Below are positions 59,101 to 64,000 of a stretch of 64,000 nt of DNA, piece by piece. The stretch covers positions 16,643 through 80,642 of IMG/VR virus record IMGVR_UViG_3300007512_000021. One strand, written 5' to 3'. The notes under the pieces are model-generated. The model was not told the origin of the DNA, did no database searches, and worked only from the letters and a program-made list of their open reading frames with translations. Positions within the stretch are counted from its first letter, which is position 1, and every line of letters starts with the position of its first letter. Source of the stretch: a virus. The translations under genes were made by a program, and so were the position numbers.

Positions 59101-60721
59101 TTCGCATCCCGTCAGCCGCCGCCGCATCCCGTTTGGTGGCTTCCATGTGGAATTTAGCGAGCATCTTTTTCTGTTGGGTCGGACTCAAGTCCTTCAAGAC
59201 CTTCACCAACTCTTTCTTATCCATTGTTCCTAAGGTCTTATCGCCCCCAGCAAGGCCAATGGACCCCATCGTTATGTCCCCAAATTTCTTATTCTTCGCC
59301 AAATCCTTAACGAAAGCGTCCGCTGTGTTTTCTGCGGATCTGGTAACAGTCGCTTTTGTTCGGCCTACTCCCGCCAGCTTGACACGCTTAAAGCGAGCCG
59401 TCATAGACTCATCTACGAAACCTTTAGATAGGGTACTAAGGAACTCCCCACCTGTTTTCTGACCAAGGATCTTCCCGATCCGCACCAACAAAGCGGAGGC
59501 TTCTTCGAGACGCACGTTGTACATGGACATGCCAGAAGTGGCTTGGATCACCATCGAAAAGAACCGCTTGGTTGAGAAACCAGATTCCATCGCAAAACGG
59601 CCAATAGTGCTGAACTTTTCAGCTACGGTTTCCAAGGTGAGGCCCAACTCTTCAGATTGGGTAGCCATATTTTGAGCAACGGTGCTTGCGCTCTCACCAA
59701 TCATACGGCTGGTGTTGATAACCAACGACATCGCCTGCCCGTATCCAGTAAGAGCAGATTTGGCACTTGTCATATCATTGGTCATTTCACGAATGGTCGA
59801 ACCATGTTCGTGAAGGGTTTTGATAACTTCAATGTTGTCTTTTGCAAGAGAACGTAACGAAAACTGCATGTTGATTGCAGCGTCTCGCATGGCATCGATG
59901 GAATCGGTCGCACTATCGAAGCCTTGTCCAAGCATATCCGCCCCACCAACGGTGGACAGCAAGGACTTGTTAAACTCCTTCATCTTCGAGTCGGCAGCCA
60001 TAATCACAGCAACAATGCCCATGATCACGCCGACCACAGCCCCAATTGCGGCGGCTGCGGCCCCAAGACCCGCAACTACAGCCCCTAACATCCCGACGAC
60101 TGGACCCAGAAGGGCACCCACTTTGCCAAGCATTCCAGCGGCCTTACCCATCCCGGCCATGGCTTTACCACCGCCAGCCAGCTTCCCTAAAAAGCCACCC
60201 TTTTTACCACCCTTGGCTTTCCCTTTGCCGCCAACCGCACCGGGGCCGCCCGATTTGCCCCCCATTTTATTGAGAAGGCCCAAATGCTTTTTGGCCATGT
60301 TGTTGACTGCGGCCCAGGCTTTTTTGCGTTCCGTGAGAAGCATTTTCTCTTGCTTGAAAATATTGCGGATAGCAGACAGTCGGCTCTTGCCCTGCTTGTC
60401 ATCTTGCTTCGCAGCCGAAGAACTCGACTTAGCTACCTCTGTAGCTACCTGTTGCTCAATCTTGATCCGCTTCGAGTGATAGTCGGCAAGCTGCCTGTCT
60501 AACTTTGAAGTATCTACCGTGAGTTCTTGTGTCAGGGCCTTCTTAAGGGTCTCCCCGATCTGTTTTGAGGCAACATCAGCATTTCGCCGCATGGCATCAA
60601 AACTAACCGCCCCAAGACCTTTTTCGATCTCAGTTTGCAAAGCCTTGCTTGCTTGCTCAACGCTTTTTGCGTTGAGCATAAATGCAAGTTCAAGTTGTTC
60701 AACTTTGCCGCCGCCAGCCAT
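56174..60721 (-). CDS. Tape measure protein
   Basis: 1515 residues. ATG at 60721 follows GGAGG at a 9-nt spacing; TAG stop. The protein sets tail length inside the tube and is usually ejected ahead of the DNA. Residues 1-150 are helical and charged. Residues 152-200 are rich in Gly and Lys. Residues 197-242 form a long Ala/Gly/Val/Ile hydrophobic stretch typical of tape-measure membrane segments. Helical, Met- and Ala-rich sequence follows, then long polar regions and a Gly-rich C-terminus. At the usual 0.15 nm per residue for a helix this implies a tail of roughly 230 nm, an estimate only. I see no lysozyme or peptidase motif. Length, composition and position after two chaperone-type genes make this the most secure call in the window. 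Confidence 0.9.
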   Translation of the reverse strand: MAGGGKVEQLELAFMLNAKSVEQASKALQTEIEKGLGAVSFDAMRRNADVASKQIGETLKKALTQELTVDTSKLDRQLADYHSKRIKIEQQVATEVAKSSSSAAKQDDKQGKSRLSAIRNIFKQEKMLLTERKKAWAAVNNMAKKHLGLLNKMGGKSGGPGAVGGKGKAKGGKKGGFLGKLAGGGKAMAGMGKAAGMLGKVGALLGPVVGMLGAVVAGLGAAAAAIGAVVGVIMGIVAVIMAADSKMKEFNKSLLSTVGGADMLGQGFDSATDSIDAMRDAAINMQFSLRSLAKDNIEVIKTLHEHGSTIREMTNDMTSAKSALTGYGQAMSLVINTSRMIGESASTVAQNMATQSEELGLTLETVAEKFSTIGRFAMESGFSTKRFFSMVIQATSGMSMYNVRLEEASALLVRIGKILGQKTGGEFLSTLSKGFVDESMTARFKRVKLAGVGRTKATVTRSAENTADAFVKDLAKNKKFGDITMGSIGLAGGDKTLGTMDKKELVKVLKDLSPTQQKKMLAKFHMEATKRDAAAADGMRNRLTVLANISEASKGGLTNMAKNLDQLDMGGKLNMLRDSMKGMFPGKEIHELSALQLAALESATGMQGEQLRQMRNLTQAFDGNYEVMKDMAKEVEKNGYTVEKDGVKRDMTAKEISASQRAQVKAYGAVVGMNGKMLAATLDSKGNVQITKDANGVERVVGSIEDYYQSQGARVEHQTQVANFSEDKELSREIADNTFSIADALNAGITMVLNQIFKVVQGILTSIVGDNSFKSTLEAQSRYSKVATKTNRDIQILSREIRKKEKAAAQEKDFNKAQTMKQEVEEMKDKRETMNIKYQGAKYAANNAFNADGTPNMNANLGTGASGFISRTQGSYASYGDGGLPRGMLKEAQANPEFMDMLKQAAPRRFARQEGWKTEAEQMGYTEEQIATSKAARVTTGRNIHNANLVTQSINADQDMTAFTIKDPDRAGGFSSPDNPMSGDAVHGSFHTQDVHGIDVPGHGAITNKQRQDAWKEDAPEVVTGRMLHDFKDPNRSRKEAGTTWTGASDAPSNISGVSITGEGSTYKHRGIGVSSENLRNTDTRRTLRIRGRDDEVTSHGQALSGGVAGTFRTHQPQAITSIGQTTTHLAPSDASYATFNSDAAGNATNRSAEDINAEMAEMAIWMQGLGLNLEKVTDSIAVTYSPGVTDGKLDRRGQSTTGYVTAEQSKKDKDGKTADARGSGYAQANLSNDMNTSFRGAEGGGDIIHMFKLLEKQVAAGYAGQKEDGDDYTTEDLKKDFVKATLEVGADKMSQKKFEDWMAANQRGPWDNIKKSKDEQEKVRKYARNAEKVRKEIKKLLAEGKTEEAEAKKSELSRNAATFLGLDPTGDAAKNLAKGEAGSLNTPDSPASMYKRLDNDDPRKALLLKDFKSLGVDMNTLQDFIYQGGSQGGVIRPINTKDEFIGMKPGGAVDQATGGVGGGGSVFVYVCQEMDLEKVKQAVYAGARMTGPGGSKKAWAGKGNFGHPMKKFKA

Positions 60722-60723
60722 GA

Positions 60724-61986
60724 TCAGTCGCCTCCACTATAACGAGGCAATCGAGAGGTTATTTTATCTTGAAGGTTGCGGTCATCTTTTTTGGGTTTCG
60801 GGATCTCTTTTCGAGCAACTAACTTGCCGTCCTCTTCAACTAAAGCTCCCGCATCCTTTTCCGAATCTACCCACTTATCAAAGGCGGCCTGCTTCCGAGA
60901 TGTGGGATATGAAACCGTCCGTGCTCCAGGCCGATCAGCATCAAAGCCCCCTTCTTGCATCATTTGAGCTACTTGATCCCCTGTGTACCCAACCAAACGG
61001 GTTCGAGGACGGGTGCCAAGATTCTCTTCTCGTTCTCGGATTTCCTGTTGGGCTTCGGCCATCGCTTGATCTCGTGCCGAACGCTCTTGGAGCATCCTTT
61101 CTTTGATCTGATCTTTGTATTCAGCAACCACCTTATCGTGAAAGTCCATATCCCCAGTGACCCAACGGCGCATTTCATCGGCCAACTCATCAGAGGTGTA
61201 CGCCATGCTGACCTGATCTCCCACATAAGGGTCTACAACAGATCCGTCTTTCGTGATCAGTTTGCCGTCTTCATCCAAAACACCCGTTGCTTTGTAGTAC
61301 CACTCGTCCGATTTCTTGGCCCGATCTTGAAGACGAAGCTCTTCCTTTTGCTTCTCTTGCTTATTCATCCTCTCAACAGCTTTTGGAGCATGGGGGGCAA
61401 TCGTTTGTTTCGTCAGCGTCCAATTAAATTCATCCCGTATTCGCTGGTCCTCTGCGTAATTCCACGCTAACCAAACCTTTTGGGAAGCGTTCAAACCCAA
61501 CCCTTCAAGCCCCGTCATACCTGTTAAGGTATCTAAATTGGGCGGGCCACTTCCCAGACCTCTCCAAAGGTCACGAGAGCGATCCTCAAACAAAAAATAA
61601 AGGATGTTTTCTTGCGCTTTCGACATCCGCCGAATCAATCCCAAAACACAATAAAAGAGAGCGTCGAAGGCCCCCCTCGGTAATGAGTTCAACACCTCTC
61701 GAAACATCAGCTCTTTGCCAGGGGTGTTGAAATAAGGGAAGCCATCAATCAACCAAACCAGCCGAGCAACCATCGCAATAGACCAATTTCGTTGGGCGAC
61801 CGCATCCTTCTGCACAGAAAACGCATTTTCTAAAAGGAAGTAATCTGACGGAAAAGGGCTGCGGATATTAAAAGTGAGATCGCCTACGGTAATTCTTTCG
61901 GAAAGAAACCCCGGCGTAATCAACGATTCGGTGTCTTCTAATAGCTCTAAACGCTGCTCCTGTGTTGTGGGAGGGAGCCGAGCCAT
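60724..61986 (-). CDS. Second chaperone-position tail protein
   Basis: 420 residues, ATG start at 61986, TGA stop. Residues 1-200 are a mainly helical domain rich in aromatics, with several W/F/Y clusters such as VWLAWNYAEDQR near residue 171. Residues 203-230 and 280-325 are highly charged and probably coiled coil. The C-terminus is basic and polar. It sits directly between the first chaperone-position gene and the tape measure, where many phages carry the second (T-type) chaperone. No good ribosome binding site precedes the ATG. The only G-rich stretch, GGTGAT, overlaps the previous stop and is too close. Translation therefore probably depends on coupling to the previous gene or on readthrough. 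A structural role cannot be excluded. Confidence 0.5.
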   Translation of the reverse strand: MARLPPTTQEQRLELLEDTESLITPGFLSERITVGDLTFNIRSPFPSDYFLLENAFSVQKDAVAQRNWSIAMVARLVWLIDGFPYFNTPGKELMFREVLNSLPRGAFDALFYCVLGLIRRMSKAQENILYFLFEDRSRDLWRGLGSGPPNLDTLTGMTGLEGLGLNASQKVWLAWNYAEDQRIRDEFNWTLTKQTIAPHAPKAVERMNKQEKQKEELRLQDRAKKSDEWYYKATGVLDEDGKLITKDGSVVDPYVGDQVSMAYTSDELADEMRRWVTGDMDFHDKVVAEYKDQIKERMLQERSARDQAMAEAQQEIREREENLGTRPRTRLVGYTGDQVAQMMQEGGFDADRPGARTVSYPTSRKQAAFDKWVDSEKDAGALVEEDGKLVARKEIPKPKKDDRNLQDKITSRLPRYSGGD

Positions 61987-61989
61987 TGA

Positions 61990-63105
61990 TCACCGTTTCT
62001 TCGGTGGTGTAAACCTTGGGTTCGTCGAAGGCTCTGCTACCGAAGGCTCTGCTATCGAAGGCTCTGCTATCGAAGGCTCTGCTTCGGCAACTTCTTCGGC
62101 CACCGTTTTCGCTGCTACGTGAGGGGGGACTCGCCTTGACCGAAGCTCTTGGATGCGTCGAGTTTCTGCTGCCATTGCCGCTTCCATGGAATCCCCATCG
62201 CTCTTATCCACCCAACCACCATCCGCCGCCGCACTGCTTACTGAACCCGTAGCTGAAACAATGGTTTCAGCTTCCGTAGGGGCTTCCTTCGAGGTTTGTG
62301 GTGATGGGGGTTCAGAGATCGGCGCTTGCTTTTCTACTGGTGTGGCCGAAGTGGGGATAGCTGAAACACGACCCCCATCGGTTGTTGGGGTCGCATGGGA
62401 AACCGCATCGGTATCGGTTGCTGTATCGGTTGCTGTATCGGTTGCTGTGTCAGTTGCCGGGAGTGTTGCTGTACCCCACCGATTTGTTTGGGGTGTTAGT
62501 GAAGGGGTGGGGTCAGCTTCTTCACCAGTTATCGGAAGACCGTCTCCCGACAAGACCGCTGTTGTAGCTTTGGATACCTTCATGTCCTCCAAAGTTTGCA
62601 ACCGCCCCAAGAGGCGTTGGATTTCCGTTTCAATATCTGGAGGATTAAACTCAACAGCCTTATCAGACTGTAGTTCACAGCGTTCCATTATCTCGTTGAA
62701 CTTCCGAAAAACGGCTGTCAATAATGGGCGAGGCCATGTCTCCAACATTTGACGAACCGCCTCAGTTCGCTTGACCTTAACGGGCTGGCCGTTCGGGAGA
62801 GTTTCCCCGGTGGCTACGTAATCTTCATTACGAAGATCCAAACCATTGATCTCAACCAAAGAGTAAGAAAGACAACCCAACTTGAAACGGTTTAGATACT
62901 CGACCGCCAAGGAATTGTCCTTTTCTTGATCCTCTTCGGGAGTAGCCAAGATTTTTGCTTGCGCCCACCTCTGAATTTCAAGCTCTTCCGCCGGACAAAG
63001 CACACGCATTACAACAACAATACCATCAATTTCAAAGCGTTCTTCAACCTCACCAATCTGCTTGATTGGTTGAAGGGTAGCTTTAAGGGTGGCGAGATCG
63101 AGCAT
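61990..63105 (-). CDS. Tail assembly chaperone-like protein with repeat-rich C-terminus
   Basis: 371 residues. The ATG at 63105 follows AAGGAG at a 7-nt spacing. Residues 1-180 are a compact, charged alpha/beta-like domain. Residues 186-371 are low complexity, rich in Pro, Thr, Ala and Ser. They include a run of TATD repeats (about 217-233) and four EPS[IV]A-type repeats (about 343-360), both encoded by near-perfect tandem DNA repeats. The gene lies two places before the tape measure, the usual place of a G-type chaperone that coats the tape measure before tube polymerisation. Such proteins are usually shorter, so the disordered tail is unusual. It ends in TGA, in the same frame as the next gene. 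Function is inferred from position and shape, not from a decisive motif. Confidence 0.5.
   Translation of the reverse strand: MLDLATLKATLQPIKQIGEVEERFEIDGIVVVMRVLCPAEELEIQRWAQAKILATPEEDQEKDNSLAVEYLNRFKLGCLSYSLVEINGLDLRNEDYVATGETLPNGQPVKVKRTEAVRQMLETWPRPLLTAVFRKFNEIMERCELQSDKAVEFNPPDIETEIQRLLGRLQTLEDMKVSKATTAVLSGDGLPITGEEADPTPSLTPQTNRWGTATLPATDTATDTATDTATDTDAVSHATPTTDGGRVSAIPTSATPVEKQAPISEPPSPQTSKEAPTEAETIVSATGSVSSAAADGGWVDKSDGDSMEAAMAAETRRIQELRSRRVPPHVAAKTVAEEVAEAEPSIAEPSIAEPSVAEPSTNPRFTPPKKR
62026..62085. repeat. 15-bp tandem repeats encoding AEPS(I/V)
   Basis: Four 15-bp units beginning CGAAGGCTCTGCT on the plus strand, differing only in the last bases, lie near the 3' end of the chaperone-like gene. 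They encode repeated Ala-Glu-Pro-Ser-Ile/Val, a probably extended, unstructured spacer. The unit preserves the frame. Confidence 0.85.
62405..62458. repeat. 12-bp tandem repeats encoding TATD
   Basis: Three exact 12-bp units (GTATCGGTTGCT on the plus strand, 62411-62446) are followed by one degenerate unit and preceded by a partial one. They lie inside the chaperone-like gene and encode repeated Thr-Ala-Thr-Asp. Copy number may vary by slippage without breaking the frame, because the unit is a multiple of three. Confidence 0.85.
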
Positions 63106-63117
63106 TGGACGTCTCCT

Positions 63118-63122
63118 TATAG
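63118..63122 (-). promoter_or_regulatory. CTATA motif, candidate late-promoter element
   Basis: CTATA occurs in this gap, 12 nt before the start codon at 63105 and immediately before the ribosome binding site. The same 5-mer is found in four other gaps of this module. This copy is closer to its start codon than the others, so it is the weakest candidate of the set. Confidence 0.25.
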
Positions 63123-63138
63123 ATATACATCATTCAGA

Positions 63139-63163
63139 TTCTACCCCTAATGCTTTGGTAGAA
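63139..63163 (-). other. Inverted repeat in gap after tube gene
   Basis: TTCTACC and GGTAGAA form a perfect 7-bp stem with an 11-nt loop in the 70-nt gap between the tube-like gene and the next gene. No T-run follows on the minus strand, so it is not a classical intrinsic terminator. It could be a processing or partial-attenuation hairpin that lowers expression after an abundant tube gene. That role is inference only. Confidence 0.35.
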
Positions 63164-63175
63164 CTATGGAGAGAC

Positions 63176-64000
63176 TTATCCGAGCGTGGAGATATCGCCT
63201 TCAAGACCCGTTGTGCCACCAGCGTCCACCATGCTTCCACCCCGAATCGGCGTAGAGCCAAACCGAACAGAACCAAGCTGACCGAGAGTTGGGTCATTAC
63301 CAGTAGCAAGAAACTCACCGTAGTAGCTGGAGAAATCATGGACATCAGAAACGATTACCGACCCTGTTTCCATGATCATGCCAGCATCCTTAGCGAAGGA
63401 TGCGCTCCATGCCGTAAACCAACAGGCTTCGTACATGGTGATGATGGCCGAATGGCCTCGGTCATTAGTATTTCCAGCATTTGACGCTGGTGCCGCACTG
63501 TCGGGGTTCGGGGTTTCGGTTGTTCCTGAAGCGGTCGTCCCTGAAGCGTATCCGCCCGCCGCCTTGCCGTCTTGGGTAACTTGTCCGTAGGCTGTTTGCT
63601 TGACACCGCCGTCAAAATCGCCCGATGCGCCACTCGCACCTGAGTTTGCTTCCGCCAGATCCCAATCCGCAAGCGTGGAGAACACAAGCTGCTGTTCAAT
63701 GTCGAAGGGCCACCTGTGGTGTGCAAGAGATCGAACTGGACCGTCTACACCTGAAGCATAGCCAGTGGCTTGCCAAAGGTTGCAGAGATAAAGCAACGCC
63801 CGCTCAAAGTCGCCTGTAGTAGGCTCCGTCACGGAAGGCACGAGTTCCGCCACCTGATCCCCGAAGCCGATACCACGAACAGGTTCAACCGTTCGACTTT
63901 GACTTGGGTTAAAAGAGGACAAAACACCCATCTGATGTAGAGAAGTGTTTTCACCGTACACAGGAGTCAGAATACGCACTTTCTGCGAAACTGCCGTTCG
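63176..64000 (-). CDS. Tail tube-like virion protein, 5' end outside window
   Basis: The frame is open to the window edge, giving 274 residues ending in TAA. The GTG at 63979 has no ribosome binding site, so the true start is probably upstream, outside the window. The N-terminal half has a segment with LAHHRWPFDIEQQLV, of the kind I associate with tube subunits of large myophages. The middle is Gly/Ala/Ser/Thr-rich and looks like an inserted loop. The C-terminal half has an EACWFTAW segment followed by beta-prone sequence. Its position just before the chaperone and tape-measure genes is where a tube subunit is usually found. A tube subunit polymerises inside the sheath to form the DNA channel. 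The assignment rests on position and general sequence character; another major virion protein is possible. Confidence 0.55.
   Translation of the reverse strand, partial: RTAVSQKVRILTPVYGENTSLHQMGVLSSFNPSQSRTVEPVRGIGFGDQVAELVPSVTEPTTGDFERALLYLCNLWQATGYASGVDGPVRSLAHHRWPFDIEQQLVFSTLADWDLAEANSGASGASGDFDGGVKQTAYGQVTQDGKAAGGYASGTTASGTTETPNPDSAAPASNAGNTNDRGHSAIITMYEACWFTAWSASFAKDAGMIMETGSVIVSDVHDFSSYYGEFLATGNDPTLGQLGSVRFGSTPIRGGSMVDAGGTTGLEGDISTLG

Noticed and set aside
59820-60479. A 219-codon plus-strand frame rich in Pro and Ala
   Set aside because: It is the mirror of the Gly/Ala hydrophobic region of the tape measure.
46322-60721. Tail lysozyme or peptidase domain in tape measure, hub or spike
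   Set aside because: I looked for catalytic patterns of lysozymes, NlpC/P60 and M23 peptidases and found none. One could still be present in divergent form.
62153-62752. A 199-codon plus-strand frame with repeated Ser/Val
   Set aside because: It is the antisense of the repeat-rich tail of the chaperone-like gene; the repeats explain its regularity.
1-63178. General stop-codon readthrough across same-frame gene pairs
   Set aside because: Nine of 22 neighbouring pairs share a frame, close to the one in three expected by chance. Only the two pairs with weak second starts were kept as findings.
1-64000. Recoded stop codon, as in some very large phages
   Set aside because: TAA, TGA and TAG each end several genes at sensible places beside the next start, so the standard code fits.
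1-64000. tRNA genes, CRISPR arrays, insertion sequences or attachment sites
   Set aside because: All gaps are under 100 nt and hold no cloverleaf, spaced repeats or terminal inverted repeats.

Overview
The window looks like one continuous tail, baseplate and appendage module from a large-genome tailed phage (Caudoviricetes), most likely one with a contractile tail. All 23 genes I can support lie on the minus strand, nearly end to end, so they read from high to low coordinates. TAA, TGA and TAG all end genes, so the standard bacterial code fits. Most starts carry AGGAGG-like ribosome binding sites. Nothing here identifies the host, and no tRNA, transposon, integrase, CRISPR array or replication gene is visible. 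Contractile is inferred from the J-like, gp25-like and gp5-like baseplate set; no sheath gene is in view. A contractile injection system cannot be fully excluded.

Layout in transcription order. (1) 64000-53613: 3' part of a tail-tube-like gene, two genes in the tail-chaperone position, a 1515-residue tape measure, and two paralogous hub/tube-adaptor proteins. The second adaptor ends at what looks like a programmed -1 frameshift adding a glycine-zipper tail. (2) 53613-29264: a 1627-residue baseplate hub with a very long C-terminal extension, a gp5-like spike, a small hydrophobic protein after the spike, a giant 4164-residue structural protein, a 102-residue coiled protein, and 897- and 311-residue virion proteins. 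(3) 29217-23132: the baseplate wedge, with a gp25-like protein, a baseplate J-like protein and a gpI-like partner. (4) 23119-1: appendages, namely a beta-helix fibre, a 324-residue fibre-like protein with a similar C-terminus, a 1673-residue lectin-like protein, 215-, 1143- and 1134-residue proteins, and a giant of at least 2479 residues that runs off the left edge.

The genes fit one assembly line. Chaperones and tape measure set tail length. The adaptors, hub and spike cap the tube. The wedge proteins surround the hub. A very large set of appendage proteins (about 7,600 residues encoded between 23119 and 1) probably recognises the host. No recognisable peptidoglycan hydrolase was seen.

The two most interesting signals are: a G6 slip site, 9-nt spacer and perfect 7-bp stem-loop at 53871-53832, fusing a glycine-zipper segment to a hub adaptor; and a CTATA/CTATT motif in each of the seven intergenic gaps longer than 40 nt, which could be a phage late-promoter element dividing the module into functional units.
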